The notes beneath the pieces are model-generated. The model saw only the letters and a list, made by a program, of their open reading frames with translations. It did no database searches and was not told the origin of the DNA. Shown one piece after another: positions 52,606-63,400 of a stretch of DNA of 64,000 bases. This stretch comes from an uncultured Actinomyces sp. Its GTDB lineage: Bacteria; Actinomycetota; Actinomycetes; Actinomycetales; Actinomycetaceae. Location: contig CALLSD010000048.1 of NCBI GenBank assembly GCA_938014245.1, forward strand, positions 186,001 through 250,000, given 5' to 3'. Numbering within the stretch: the stretch's first letter is position 1; the number at the start of each line of letters is the position of its first letter. The position numbers and the translations under genes were made by a program.

Positions 52606-53184
52606 TCAGCGGGTTGCTTCGGGAAGAGGAACCTCTGCATCGGGCTCGTGTGTGATTCGATTGCGAATATCGCGACGAACGATTTCGATCGACCACAACC
52701 ATACGACGTGCCCCAAGGCCTCTGAGAAGTGCTCGGCCCAACTTTGTCCGCCCTCAACCCAGGGGAAGGGGGAGGGAACGGTACCCATCAGTGGCATGAG
52801 AATCAGGTGGAAACCGATCCATACCAAGAGGCCGAATGCTGCACCTTGCCAGAGCTTAATGCCGGGGAAGTACTCTGCAACGATGCAGTAGAACAGGGCG
52901 AAAATAATCGCAAAAGAGAAGTGGATGATGAAGGAGTAGATCGGCAAGTTATCGTTGCCGTTGAAGCTGACGGTGGTGTGCACCTGATCCGAGGTCATTC
53001 CAAGCTGCTGCAAAAGCATCTGAGGAGGATTTGTGGCATTGCGCTCAGGAGTGCGCGGAGGGAAAGGAACTTCCCAGCCGAACTTGACGATTGCCGAGAA
53101 GATACCGCCTAAAATGCCGACTGCAGCTGCGACACCAACACGACGGCGCTTGGGATCGGTCTTCTTGAAGAGATTTTTGAACAT
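52606..53184 (-). CDS. YagU family inner membrane protein
   Basis: 192 residues with about four helices (20-38, 82-103, 110-135, 155-170). GGIFSAIVKFGWEVPFPPRTPERNA in the N-terminal part and GFHLILMPLMGTVPSPFPW are the family hallmarks (YagU, linked to acid survival in E. coli). A single-gene unit with its own terminator. Confidence 0.8.
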   Translation of the reverse strand: MFKNLFKKTDPKRRRVGVAAAVGILGGIFSAIVKFGWEVPFPPRTPERNATNPPQMLLQQLGMTSDQVHTTVSFNGNDNLPIYSFIIHFSFAIIFALFYCIVAEYFPGIKLWQGAAFGLLVWIGFHLILMPLMGTVPSPFPWVEGGQSWAEHFSEALGHVVWLWSIEIVRRDIRNRITHEPDAEVPLPEATR

Positions 53185-53327
53185 GTTCGAGCTTTTCTAT
53201 CGATACTGATGAGCATGGATATTGAGCGCGTCGCGAGGCGACGCAACCTCGCATACCGGTTGACAGTTTCTCATGTTCGAACGTTGATCGCTAGATACAG
53301 ACACTGTTTCTGACGCAGTGAAATAAA

Positions 53328-53359
53328 GGCGGTGGGCAAGCATCAGCTTGCCCACCGCC
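53328..53359 (-). terminator. terminator of the sucB-lpd operon
   Basis: GGCGGTGGGCAAGC (53328-53341) pairs perfectly with GCTTGCCCACCGCC (53346-53359). On the minus strand it is followed by CTTTATTTC. Confidence 0.85.
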
Positions 53360-53378
53360 ATTTTGAAATCAGTTAGGT

Positions 53379-55151
53379 TTACAGACCCAGTTCTGATTCA
53401 AATGCAGCTTCTTCAAGACGGCGCTTGACGTCCATCAAGAAACGCGATGCGTCGGCGCCATCGACCAATCGGTGGTCATAGGACAGCGACAGATAGACCA
53501 TCGAGCGGATAGCGATGGAATCATTGCCGAGTGCATCCTTAACTACAACGGGGCGCTTCACAATAGTTCCAACACCCATGATTGCTGTTTCAGGCATGTT
53601 GAGGACCGGTGTGTCGAAGAGAGCGCCACCCGAACCGGTGTTGGTGATCGTAAAGGTTGAACCGGACAATTCGTCCGCGCCAATGGTTGCCTCGCGTGTG
53701 CGTGCTGCGAGGTCGTTGATCGACCGAGAAATGTCCGCCAAGGAAAGCTCTTGGGCTCCCTTGATCACCGGAACGAGAAGGCCTCGCTCAGTATCGACTG
53801 CAATGCCGATATTCTCGTGATCGAAGTAGGTCACTTCCTTGTCGTTGATCGTCGCGTTCACCTTTGGGTGGAAGCGCAGAGCTTCGGTAGCTGCCTTGAC
53901 GAAGAACGGCAGGAAAGTGAGCTTGGTATTCTCACGCTGCGCGAAAGAATCCTTGGCGCGCGCACGTAGAGCAGCGATCTTAGTGACATCAACTTCAATG
54001 ACCGTTGTGAGCTGTGCAGCAGTGCTCAGCGACTCAACCATGCGACGGGCGATGGTCTGTCGCAAACGCGACATCTTTTCCGTTGTTCCGCGCAGCGGTG
54101 AAGCCTCACGGCCGGCAAAGACGTTTTCTCCTGCCGATGCTGCAGATTGAACCGCTGGTGCAGGCGCTGGGCTAGCAGGTGCTTGCTGAGCCTGAGCAGC
54201 CTTTCGTGCTGCAATTGCAGCTTCGACATCCTCGCGGCGGATCCGTCCGCCAATACCGCTGCCCGTGATCTCAGCAAGGTCGATACCTGCTTCGCGGGCA
54301 AGCTTGCGCACGATCGGCGTGACATAGCCGGTAGCTGTCACTTCAGCAGGTGCCGGGGTGGCAAGTTCGCCCTTTGCTGCGGTTTCAGCCAACGAGGCCA
54401 CAGTCGGGAACGGGCTGACCGGAGCAGGTGCGCTCGGCGTAGGTGCGACAGGCGCAGGTGCTGCGGGAGCTGCCGGAGCAGAAACAGCAGGCGCAACCGG
54501 TGCTGGCGCGCTTGCTGCGGGCGCGACCGGCTGAGCAGGCGCAGCGCTACCCGTGGGTGCCTGAGCAGAAATAACAGCCAAGACAGTGCCCACCTCGACA
54601 GTATCGTCTTCGGCTACGCGGATCTCTGCTAGGAAACCAGCGGCGGGGGAGGGAACCTCTGAATCTACCTTGTCGGTCGAAACTTCAACCAGAGGCTCGT
54701 CGAGTTCAACGGCATCGCCGAGGGACTTCAGCCACGTGGTGACGGTGCCTTCGGTGACGGACTCACCCAATGCCGGCATAAGTACCTCGGTTCCGGCGAC
54801 TGGCGACGAGGCAGCCGGAGCGGGAGCCGAAACAGGTGCTTCGATGGGAGCGGAAGAGGTGGGCTCGGGAGCGCTTTCTTGTGCCGGCGCGGGGCCATCT
54901 TGAGGGGCCTCGGAAGGATCTCCAATAACGGCCAGCTGTGTGCCGACCTCAACGGTCTCATCTTCTGCAACGAGAATCTGCAGAAGAACGCCCGCTGCTG
55001 GGGAGGGAACTTCAGAGTCCACTTTATCTGTGGAAACCTCGACTAAGGGCTCATCGAGTGCGACGGTATCGCCCACGGATTTCAGCCAGGTGGTGACGGT
55101 GCCTTCTGTTACCGACTCACCCAAAGCGGGCATGATCACTGCGGTTGCCAT
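53379..55151 (-). CDS. sucB: 2-oxoacid dehydrogenase E2 (dihydrolipoyl acyltransferase), two lipoyl domains
   Basis: 590 residues from ATG 55151 (AAGGAGATTGAAC upstream). Two lipoyl domains with lipoyl lysines Lys43 and Lys161 in [15 protein letters not shown], a long Ala/Pro linker, an E3-binding domain ([16 protein letters not shown]) and a C-terminal catalytic domain ending with [15 protein letters not shown] (His/Asp catalytic pair). Its E3 partner lpd is immediately upstream; no E1 gene is present in the window. The acyl substrate (pyruvate, 2-oxoglutarate or branched-chain) is not decided by sequence. Confidence 0.92.
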   Translation of the reverse strand: MATAVIMPALGESVTEGTVTTWLKSVGDTVALDEPLVEVSTDKVDSEVPSPAAGVLLQILVAEDETVEVGTQLAVIGDPSEAPQDGPAPAQESAPEPTSSAPIEAPVSAPAPAASSPVAGTEVLMPALGESVTEGTVTTWLKSLGDAVELDEPLVEVSTDKVDSEVPSPAAGFLAEIRVAEDDTVEVGTVLAVISAQAPTGSAAPAQPVAPAASAPAPVAPAVSAPAAPAAPAPVAPTPSAPAPVSPFPTVASLAETAAKGELATPAPAEVTATGYVTPIVRKLAREAGIDLAEITGSGIGGRIRREDVEAAIAARKAAQAQQAPASPAPAPAVQSAASAGENVFAGREASPLRGTTEKMSRLRQTIARRMVESLSTAAQLTTVIEVDVTKIAALRARAKDSFAQRENTKLTFLPFFVKAATEALRFHPKVNATINDKEVTYFDHENIGIAVDTERGLLVPVIKGAQELSLADISRSINDLAARTREATIGADELSGSTFTITNTGSGGALFDTPVLNMPETAIMGVGTIVKRPVVVKDALGNDSIAIRSMVYLSLSYDHRLVDGADASRFLMDVKRRLEEAAFESELGL

Positions 55152-55176
55152 GTTCAATCTCCTTGTCGGTGGCTGG

Positions 55177-56550
55177 TCAGTTGTGTGCGTGGAGAGGCTT
55201 ACCGGCCAGAGCCATCGCTGCTTCGCCAATAGCTTCGTTTTGCGTCGGGTGGGCATGGATCAGCGCTGCGAGATCTTCGGGGTAGGCTTCCCAGTTGACC
55301 ATGAGCTCGCCTTCTCCGACCTGCTCACCGATGCGCGCACCGATGCCGTGGAATCCGACAATCGGCCCGCCTTCTACGGAGACTAGCTTAATGAAGCCAG
55401 TCGCTCCAAGAATATTGGACTTTCCGTTACCAGCGAGATTGTATTCGACAGTGCGCACACGGTCGCCGTACTTCTCGCGGGCCTGCTTTTCGGTCAGGCC
55501 AACAGAAGCGATTTCAGGCTCACAGAAGGTTACGCGCGGGATACCGGACTCATCCATCAGCTTGGGGGCGAGGCCAGCAATCTCTTCAGCGACAAACATT
55601 CCTTGGAGGAAGCCGCGGTGTGCGAGCTGAAGGCCAGGAACGATATCTCCGACTGCATAGATATTGCCAACTCCGGTGTGCAAACGTTCGTCGGTCAGGA
55701 CGAAGCCACGTTCCATGCGAATACCGGCCTCTTCAAAGCCGAGCCCTTCGGTGACGGGACCGCGTCCGACGGCAACCAGGAGAACATCTGCATCAAAGGT
55801 CTTGCCATCTTCAGTTGCAACGTGAACGCCGAAATCATCCTGAGTGGCGCTTGCAAAACGCGTATTGGTGTGGAAAGCGATTCCACGCTTGCGGAAAGAA
55901 CGTTCAAGGTGCTTGGAAACGGCTTCGTCTTCGTTATTCGCCAGGTGTGGAAGCGCCTCGATGATGGTGACTTCCGCGCCGAAAGAACGCCACACAGAGG
56001 CAAACTCGAGGCCAATAACGCCACCACCAAGAACAACTGCACGCTGCGGGACCCACTCCATTTGGAGTGCTTGATCCGATGTGATGATTCGGCCGCTGAT
56101 ATCGAGTCCAGGAATTGAACGTGAGTAAGAGCCTGTTGCCAAAATGATGTTCCGGCCGACGATGCGGCGGCCATTAACTTCGATGGTGTCAGGGGAAGCA
56201 AGTCGTCCCCAGCCCTCGATCACGTCAACGCCGCGCGAAGAGAGCAGCCCCTGAACGCCTCGGAAAAGCTTGTTGATGATGGAGTCGCGATACTGACCAA
56301 CCTTGGCCATGTCGATTCCCTGCAAAGTAGCTTGGACTCCAAAGGTATCGGACTCGCGAATCGCATCGGCAGTCTCTGCTGCGTGTAAATATGCCTTTGT
56401 GGGGATGCAGCCGCGGTGGAGGCAGGTTCCACCAACCTTGTCACCTTCGATAAGGGCAACTTTCAATCCCAATTGGGAGGCGCGTAAAGCCGCAGCATAG
56501 CCGCCTGACCCTGCACCGAGGATGACGAGGTCGTATACAGACTCGCTCAC
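55177..56550 (-). CDS. lpdA: dihydrolipoyl dehydrogenase (E3)
   Basis: 457 residues from GTG 56550 (AAGGAG upstream). FAD-binding [11 protein letters not shown], redox-active disulfide Cys43-Cys48 in [16 protein letters not shown]-binding [13 protein letters not shown], and the C-terminal [13 protein letters not shown] with the catalytic His/Glu. Reoxidises the dihydrolipoyl groups of the E2 encoded 25 bp downstream. It heads the two-gene operon, which ends at the hairpin at 53328. Confidence 0.94.
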   Translation of the reverse strand: MSESVYDLVILGAGSGGYAAALRASQLGLKVALIEGDKVGGTCLHRGCIPTKAYLHAAETADAIRESDTFGVQATLQGIDMAKVGQYRDSIINKLFRGVQGLLSSRGVDVIEGWGRLASPDTIEVNGRRIVGRNIILATGSYSRSIPGLDISGRIITSDQALQMEWVPQRAVVLGGGVIGLEFASVWRSFGAEVTIIEALPHLANNEDEAVSKHLERSFRKRGIAFHTNTRFASATQDDFGVHVATEDGKTFDADVLLVAVGRGPVTEGLGFEEAGIRMERGFVLTDERLHTGVGNIYAVGDIVPGLQLAHRGFLQGMFVAEEIAGLAPKLMDESGIPRVTFCEPEIASVGLTEKQAREKYGDRVRTVEYNLAGNGKSNILGATGFIKLVSVEGGPIVGFHGIGARIGEQVGEGELMVNWEAYPEDLAALIHAHPTQNEAIGEAAMALAGKPLHAHN

Positions 56551-56743
56551 GTGTTCCACTCCTTGATAGCGAAGAGAACGGACCTTCAATGTCCGACTTA
56601 GGTCCTATTCTCGCACTAGTCACTGTATTTGTCCGCGAGAAATTGGCTGCTTAATCGGTTAGACAGCCCACATGTTGCGCAGTCGAAAATGACGAGCTTT
56701 CTCAGGATAAACAACTACTATGGCACTAAACGAAGGAGGAGAT

Positions 56744-57244
56744 GTGAGCGAAGCGGCACACGAGCAGTCTCAAGATAACCGGCCACCGTCACGTGGTTCT
56801 GGTCGACTTGTCATTGCTCTGTACTGGTTGTTCAGTCTTGCTGTTACTACCCTGGCCGTTGTTGATGCGTATCATCGCCGTGATGTGCCACTGTGGGTAC
56901 GCTTCACTGCCATCTTTATCGGTCTTATTTATGTAATTGCCGCCGTTGCCTTGACGCATAATGGGCGACGCATGCGCATCCTTGGTTGGTGCATGATTGC
57001 TCTAGGGCTTATTGGGCCACTGGTCTGTGGATTAGCCCAGAATCATCTGTCGCAGCTTGCTCTGGTAAGAAATGCGTGGAATTCGTTTGGGAGTGACTAC
57101 TCCTACCTTCCGCTTGCTGTTGCGCTCATCGGTGCTATCTGGATGTGGTTATCGAATCCGCGCAGGATCGTTGAGCTCGCCGAGCAAGTTGAGCGTCCGG
57201 GATTGAGCTTACGTTCGTCAAAAATAACAGGGGCGAAACACTAA
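56744..57244 (+). CDS. hypothetical membrane protein, four helices
   Basis: No family recognised. 166 residues from GTG 56744 (AAGGAGGAG upstream; an ATG at 56720 is possible). A Gln/Ser/Pro-rich N-terminus is followed by about four membrane helices (20-40, 50-70, 80-102, 122-142) and a cytoplasmic tail. It overlaps the end of the convergent trmL by 4 bp. Divergent from lpdA. Confidence 0.7.
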   Translation: MSEAAHEQSQDNRPPSRGSGRLVIALYWLFSLAVTTLAVVDAYHRRDVPLWVRFTAIFIGLIYVIAAVALTHNGRRMRILGWCMIALGLIGPLVCGLAQNHLSQLALVRNAWNSFGSDYSYLPLAVALIGAIWMWLSNPRRIVELAEQVERPGLSLRSSKITGAKH

Positions 57245-57702
57245 ACTCCGTCGGGGAAGCCAAGCTGGCGCCAGGCCTCGTATAGGGCAATGGAAGCGGA
57301 ATTTGCAAGGTTGAGAGAGCGGATGCCTTCGCGCATCTGGATGCGCACGCACTCGTTGACTCGAGGGTGAGACATCGCCCAATCAGGCAAGCCAACGGAT
57401 TCTCGGCCAAAAAGAAGCCCATCGCCATCGGCGTAGGTGATGTCGCTGTAGTGGCGTGATGCGTGTCCGGTGAAAGCCCAGATCCTCCCTGGAACCTCTG
57501 CAAGAGCCTCATCGAAGGTGTGATGGACTTTGACATGTGCGAGGTCGTGGTAATCCAAGCCTGCGCGCTTGAGCTTGGTATCGGACATATCAAATCCCAG
57601 GGGCTCGACCAAATGAAGGAAGGCTCCCGTGCAGGCTGCTAAGCGGATTGCAGCTCCGCTGTTTCCGGGGATTTCAGGTTCAAGAAAAATGATGTGAAGC
57701 AT
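57241..57702 (-). CDS. trmL: tRNA (cytidine/uridine-34-2'-O)-methyltransferase
   Basis: A single-domain SPOUT enzyme of 153 residues. FLEPEIPGNSGAAIRLAACTGAFLHLVEPLGF, LLFGRESVGLP and MREGIRSLNLANSASIALYEA are the three knot motifs. It methylates the wobble-base ribose of leucine tRNAs with S-adenosylmethionine. Starts 1 bp after the PEBP gene, so the two are co-transcribed. Confidence 0.92.
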   Translation of the reverse strand: MLHIIFLEPEIPGNSGAAIRLAACTGAFLHLVEPLGFDMSDTKLKRAGLDYHDLAHVKVHHTFDEALAEVPGRIWAFTGHASRHYSDITYADGDGLLFGRESVGLPDWAMSHPRVNECVRIQMREGIRSLNLANSASIALYEAWRQLGFPDGV

Positions 57703-57703
57703 A

Positions 57704-58243
57704 TTAGTTCAGTGGAGTGGAGAAAGTAGCGGTCAAAGTGGCGGGGGCGATGGAGTGCTCGATTGCGAGGAATGAATACATCGCTAAAGAGACTTCGTCA
57801 TCGCATTGCAAGGTGGGAACGTTAAGCGCGTGGACTGAAAAGATATAACGGTGCGCACGATCTCCTGCTGGAGGGGCTGCTCCGAAGTAGGAATGATCGC
57901 CGTGATCTCCGCGTAGATGGAAAGCGCTTCCATCAAGTTCAAGATCTGAGTGCCCGACTCCTTGGGCAAGAGAAGTGCAAGAAGAAGGCAGATCGATGAT
58001 CATCCAATGCCAAAAGCCTGAAGGAGTCGGGGCATCCGGATCAAAACAGGAAACAAAAAAGCTTTCTGTTTCCTGAGGGAATCCGCTCCATTGTAGATGT
58101 GGCGAAACATTTCCTCCCTGTGCGCTATGGAGCAAGGGAAGGGGCTGACCATCGATCAGATCGTTGGATTTAAGAGTAAAAGTCTGGGTTGGGGGCAAAG
58201 CCTCATAAGGATTCGGAGCGGTTGGGCGATCGAAGAGATGCAT
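57704..58243 (-). CDS. YbhB/YbcL family PEBP protein
   Basis: 179 residues of the phosphatidylethanolamine-binding/Raf-kinase-inhibitor-like fold. GGNVSPHLQWSGFP, CFDPDAPTPSGFWHWMI and the YFGAAPPAGDRAHRYIF pocket motif are conserved. No signal peptide, so cytosolic. Ligand unknown. Its start is 98 bp from the start of the divergent SOS gene. Confidence 0.9.
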   Translation of the reverse strand: MHLFDRPTAPNPYEALPPTQTFTLKSNDLIDGQPLPLLHSAQGGNVSPHLQWSGFPQETESFFVSCFDPDAPTPSGFWHWMIIDLPSSCTSLAQGVGHSDLELDGSAFHLRGDHGDHSYFGAAPPAGDRAHRYIFSVHALNVPTLQCDDEVSLAMYSFLAIEHSIAPATLTATFSTPLN

Positions 58244-58312
58244 GGCGGTATTCTTTCACTTCTTGAAGTGGATCAAAAGTGGACGCAAATGAGGTGGGGC
58301 CACATACACTAA

Positions 58313-58328
58313 TAGAACATTTGTTCGA
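58313..58328 (+). promoter_or_regulatory. LexA box of imuA'
   Basis: TAGAAC-ATTT-GTTCGA differs from the actinobacterial SOS box TCGAAC-N4-GTTCGA by one base. A -10-like TACACT (58305-58310) lies just upstream, so LexA would cover the transcription start. This position also shows that translation cannot begin at the upstream codon 58279. Confidence 0.75.
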
Positions 58329-58341
58329 TTGGGGTGGTTGT

Positions 58342-58812
58342 GTGACGCGTCTAGATATTGCTCGTCAGGTTTTGAACGATGCTGAAACTCGTCTGGGGAT
58401 TGAGAAAAACCACGGGTCTTGGGAACGTGTATCAAGCTATGCGGGTGTGTGGGAATTTGGGAATAACTACTCACTACTGACCCGGATTTTCGTGGCGCTC
58501 ACCGGCGAAGAAAACTCCTGTGCTCTCATAGGCGCTGATGACTTTGGATGGGAATACGCAGTCAAGCAAGGCCTTGACCTTGCGCGTTGCGTGCAAGTTC
58601 CATCTTCCGCGGCAGACGCGCGCGTTGTCTCTTTGCTCCTTCCTCACTACAGGGTTCTTTATCTTGGAAAGTGCCCCTTAGAGATTGGCGATATGCGTCG
58701 TCTCAGTGCTCAAGTACGTCAAGAAAGAGCTGCGCTTTTTACTGCTGTCCCATGGGGAGGAATGAGCAGGCTCTGGTGCGATCAGATGTGTGAAAGACGA
58801 AGGGCTGTTTGA
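58342..58812 (+). CDS. imuA': ImuA'-like SOS mutasome protein
   Basis: 156 residues from GTG 58342, chosen because the LexA box and promoter lie upstream and GGGGTGG precedes it. The product looks like a degraded RecA-like partner of ImuB, with YSLLTRIFVALTGEEN and ALIGADDFGWEYAVKQGLDLARCVQV as the only family-like stretches. No Walker A is visible, and it is shorter than usual. Identification rests mainly on position before imuB under a LexA box. It starts the damage-inducible translesion operon. Confidence 0.7.
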   Translation: MTRLDIARQVLNDAETRLGIEKNHGSWERVSSYAGVWEFGNNYSLLTRIFVALTGEENSCALIGADDFGWEYAVKQGLDLARCVQVPSSAADARVVSLLLPHYRVLYLGKCPLEIGDMRRLSAQVRQERAALFTAVPWGGMSRLWCDQMCERRRAV

Positions 58813-58813
58813 A

Positions 58814-60403
58814 ATGCGCTATGTCATGGTGTGGATTCCTAATTGGCCTGTGAACTCTTTGGTAGTTGACATTCCTCCCGGAGCTCACGGTGCAATTGAA
58901 GCAGGAGGATATATACAGGTCGTCACTCCGCCTGCTCGAAAATGCGGTGTCAGGCAGGGGATGAAAGTATCCATGGCTCGGTATTTATGTCCTGATCTTT
59001 TAGTTCTGCCATTCGATATGTGCCGGGATATTTCTTCGTTTGAAGTAATTTTGCGGGCATGTGAACAGTGGATCGCTCGAATATCCTGCATTTATCCGGG
59101 TCTTGCCTGGGCTCCAGCCGCCGGAGCTGCTCGCTGGAGTGGGGGAGAAGCGCAATTAGCTGAAAATCTTGTTGAAGCTATTTCAGATTGCACTGGTTCA
59201 GAGAGCAACGTTGGAATAGCTTCTGGGCCTCTTGCAAGTTATGGTGCGGCCAGGCGCGGCATTATTCTCACCCCAGAAGACACCCAAGATTTTCTTGATC
59301 AACTCGAAGTGCGGCAGTGTCTTTCTCTTTTCCCACCCAAACAGCACAATGCACTTTCTCAGTTTGTGCAGACGTGTCATTCTGCTGGGATTACAAGAGG
59401 AATCGATATTCGGAGAATGGGATCTGCTGCCCTGTATTCGCGTTTTGGCAGCATTGGAAAACACGTATGGGAACTCTTCACGGGAAAAGATCTGTGGCTT
59501 CCCGAGAGGCAGATTCTTCTCGACGATCTTCAAGTGGAAGAAGAATGTGAAGAGAGTATTGAACGCGAGGAACAAGTTGCATTTTGTGCGCGCCGCTTAG
59601 CTCATCAAATCTGCGAGAAGTTGGATTTTCGTGGACTACGTTGTTCCAGTATCGCTGTGAGTGCTCAAGATTCTGCATCGCAATCTTATGAACGGCAATG
59701 GTGGGGAATAGACGGAGAGGAAGAAGAAATTGCCGATCGGATTCGATGGCAGTTGGTTGCTTGGTTGTCTGCTTCTGAAAACGAGCAGGGCTTTGTGTGC
59801 GTGAATGTACGGGCTGAGCACTGCGAGCGCGTGGGGGCTTCGCGAGCTTTATGGCGGGCAGGTGAGTCATCTCAACGTGATTCTGTTCTGCGAAAAATTT
59901 GTGCCTATAAAGGTGAAAATGCCATTCGTATTCCCCGGATCCTTCCGGGATATTCACCCACTCAACGCGTAGGATTTGCCTCCGTTGATGAAAGAAAAGA
60001 AAAAGAACAGGTGACTTGCCTTGAAGGAGGAATCGAAGACGCTCCTTCAAGACTGTGTATCTGTCCATACCCAGCGGAAGTCTATGGAAAGGCCGAAGGG
60101 GGCCGAAAAGTAGATGTACGTGTTAATGAACGATCGGCTTTAACAAGTAGTCCTCAAGACGTAAAAGTCTGTGCCTTTGGGGAAGAGAAGCGGTATCACA
60201 TTCTGTCCTGGCGTGGACCATGGGCTGTACCTCAACAATGGTGGTCTGAGTCAACTGAGAAGATGACCCATGACCCGCAGACTCATTACCTTCGAGTGAA
60301 GTCTGATTCTTCTCCAGATCTGCTTTTGATGTGGAGTCATCATGCGTGGAGCCTCGTTGGGGTATATGAGTGTGAGGCTTCTTTTGAGTGTGGATTATCC
60401 TGA
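58814..60403 (+). CDS. imuB: ImuB, non-catalytic Y-family polymerase-like protein
   Basis: 529 residues from ATG 58814, 1 bp after the imuA' stop. Y-family fold in outline (N-terminal MVWIPNWPVNSLVVD, GVRQGMKVSMARYLCPDL, helix-hairpin region SRFGSIGKHVWELFTGKD), but the acidic catalytic residues are absent: the position of the polymerase DxD reads IPNWP. In the known pathway ImuB bridges the beta clamp and DnaE2. I do not see a clear C-terminal clamp motif of the QLPLWG kind. Overlaps the helicase gene by about 38 bp. Confidence 0.88.
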   Translation: MRYVMVWIPNWPVNSLVVDIPPGAHGAIEAGGYIQVVTPPARKCGVRQGMKVSMARYLCPDLLVLPFDMCRDISSFEVILRACEQWIARISCIYPGLAWAPAAGAARWSGGEAQLAENLVEAISDCTGSESNVGIASGPLASYGAARRGIILTPEDTQDFLDQLEVRQCLSLFPPKQHNALSQFVQTCHSAGITRGIDIRRMGSAALYSRFGSIGKHVWELFTGKDLWLPERQILLDDLQVEEECEESIEREEQVAFCARRLAHQICEKLDFRGLRCSSIAVSAQDSASQSYERQWWGIDGEEEEIADRIRWQLVAWLSASENEQGFVCVNVRAEHCERVGASRALWRAGESSQRDSVLRKICAYKGENAIRIPRILPGYSPTQRVGFASVDERKEKEQVTCLEGGIEDAPSRLCICPYPAEVYGKAEGGRKVDVRVNERSALTSSPQDVKVCAFGEEKRYHILSWRGPWAVPQQWWSESTEKMTHDPQTHYLRVKSDSSPDLLLMWSHHAWSLVGVYECEASFECGLS

Positions 60404-63400
60404 AGAGATGGACACGTCACCGATCCGTGCAGCACTGCTCTCCTGTGGTGAGGAGGGAGCAACGGTATGCGTTGGTCACGCTCTGTGGGCACAGGGGGCA
60501 CTTGCGTTCAAACGCGGTGACGTTTACGACGTGACATGGGACGACCAACGAGTGTGGGCACGGGTACGTGCAAAAGGCGTGTCCTATCGAAGCGAGATCG
60601 AATATGCGCCTTCCTTACCTTTTCCGCATCTACGCCTGAAATGTGCGTGTTTTCTAAACGGAGACTGCGCTCATACTGCAGCTTTACTTCAGTGTGCGAT
60701 GGACAATGTGTTCTCCGCGCGTGAGGACCGTACGCATCAACCGGCATGGAACCGTGATCTTGAGATCTTGCTTTCAACGGACGGAGGAGAGTCCTTAGGC
60801 CTTGTGATTGACGCGCATGATCCTGCAGACCCGGTGTGGTTGACTCCAGTGCGTTTGAGTACGGACCACCTACCGCCGCGCAGGTTGAGTTGGGCGGAAT
60901 TAGCGCAGTCACGCTGGGGTGGGGTTATTGATGCTCTAGCACCTAAGCAACTGAAACTTCTCCGTCGGCTCTATCAGTGCAGCCGAAAATTACAGGGGCA
61001 TATTTCAACGGGATATGACGTTTACCTAGATTCTCTTGGCATGGAGGCGCCGCACTGGCTATATAGACTTCAATGCGGGGGAGTCGCGCTTTTAACACCG
61101 CAGTTTCAGCGATTTCACTTCGAACTCAGCTCGTCACGCCTCGTGATCGACATGAATCTTACTGAGAAGAGTCTTGAACTTTCGTATCGCCGCCACTATG
61201 TCACCAGAACAGACGAAGAAATTCGCTTTCCACGGCAAGCTCCGCATATGTCGCTAACCTTTTGTGACGGCGGTGATGGGGCAATAAGTGAGGAGGATAT
61301 CGATGATGAGTTGCTGCTCGATCAGATCGTTCAGATCCCGATTAAAAGCATTGGAGATTTCCTCTTCAAATGGCTGCCACTATTACGCGAGCGTTTTGAG
61401 TGCACCTCATCGACGGGAACCTTCCCTGTAGAAAACTGTCAGCCGAAGCTCCTACTCATTTTGCATCCCAAAAACCGCGTGTGTGCGCAGATCGAATGGG
61501 CACTGGAATATCACCTCAGAAATAAATGTTTCCGTGTTATTTTGTCTCCCCAGACAAAGATTTCACAGCTTGATGAGGACATTCAGCGCGACTTTAATGA
61601 TGCGCACGCTCTCCTACGACGCTATTTCGCCTCGGCATCGCTTCATCCAAGTGCACAGGGCCTTCTTATTCCGCTTCCCCAAGTCCCCGCATTTATACAA
61701 GAGATTGGAGCATGGCCGCTCTCATCGGTGCATTGGGATATCGACGATAGCCTCAGGCAATTAACCCTCACTGAAGAGGCGGCGACTGTTACTGCTGCTA
61801 TCGAAGCAACAGATTCTCCGGATTGGTGGGGGCTTCACGTCGCGATCCAAGTTGGTAACGAAAAAATTCCAATTTCACGAGTTTTGAAGGCACTTTCTTC
61901 AGGTGAAGAATACATTCGTGTTAATGACGGACAATGGGCGCGCCTTGAAGGTATCGACGTCGAACGCCTTCGCGTCCTGCTTCGTGGAGCTGCGCAACTG
62001 ACGCGATCGCGTTCGATTGATGATATTCGTCTTCATACCTCACAACTTGGGCTATGGGAAAGACTGAGTCAGACAGTTGATGTCGCACAAGAAGACCTGC
62101 AATGGCGCTCTCGAACTTCGGCCCTAAAACAACTTGCGCTGCGCGCACAGTCCCATACGGATCAAGATCAAGACCCTCGTCTTCGCCCGTATCAGCTTGA
62201 AGGTCGTAACTGGCTTCGCAGCCGGATTTCCTCTGGTTTTGGATGCATTCTTGCCGACGATATGGGGCTGGGAAAAACCAGGCAGGTCCTTGCAGCAATC
62301 GATGCTCTTCGTGAGGAAGGAAGTCTTGAATCACCCGTCTTGATTCTTGTTCCGACCAGCGTCATTTCAAGCTGGGCAAATGAAGCCGAGCGCTGTTTTC
62401 CGCAGCTCAGGACATGCGTGCTTCGCGCCTCACATCAGCGAAATCCACTTGCTTGGGATGAGATCTCGCAATCGAACATCGTCATTACTTCACATACGCT
62501 CTTCCGAATGGACCACCTGTTGTGGGATAACCGCACGCTCAGCGGACTCGTCATCGATGAAGCGCAGGTTCTCAAGAATCCGCGCACGATGCTCTATCGA
62601 AGTGTGAAAGAACTCCAGGTTCCCTGGAGAATTTGCGTCAGCGGAACTCCCATTGAAAATTCACTCGAGGACCTGTGGTCACTGATGTCTTTGAGCGTCC
62701 CCGGTCTCCTGTCGACGCATTCGCACTTCAATGAGAAATTTCGACGCCCCATTGAAGGGACTCAGCAAGACAGTGCTTTAGAACTTTTGCATACGCTGAT
62801 TGCCCCATTCATCCTTCGTCGTACGAAAGAAGAAGTGACACCTGAACTTCCCGATCGTATTGAAACGCTACTTCCCGTTCCCTTAGAAGGGCGACAACGT
62901 CAGATTTACGACCGTTACCTCACTCGTGAACGTGCTCGCCTCCTTCGTATTCAGCTCAATAATGAAGGGGCTCAAGGGCGATTTGAAGTTCTTGCTGCAC
63001 TCACACGGCTGCGACAGCTCTCCCTTGATCCGGCTCTTGTTGATGAGCGCTACGAGGGGGTTGGTTCTGCAAAGATTGATCTGCTGTGTTCGCACCTAGA
63101 ACAAATTGTTCCTGCAGGTCATCAGGTACTTGTTTTTAGTCAATTCGTGAGTTTTCTTGAACGAATCGATAGCGCTCTGAAACAGCGCGGAATCTCCTGT
63201 CTTCTCCTTGAAGGAAAGACACGAAAGCGTGAGGATGTTATCGCAAAATTTCGTAGAGGAGAAGGATCTGTTTTCCTTATCTCACTGAAGGCTGGGGGAG
63301 TTGGGCTCACGCTCACTGAAGCAGACTATGTCTACATCATGGACCCTTGGTGGAATCCTTCTGTTGAAGCTCAGGCGATTAATCGTGCGCACCGGATCGG

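Noticed and set aside
53262..53290. TTCGAACGTT and GAACATGTTC sequences resembling SOS half-sites near the YagU-like gene
   Set aside because: Spacing between half-sites does not match TCGAAC-N4-GTTCGA.
58279..58341. Upstream extension of the imuA' frame to 58279
   Set aside because: It would translate across the LexA box and -10 region, so the transcript could not contain it.
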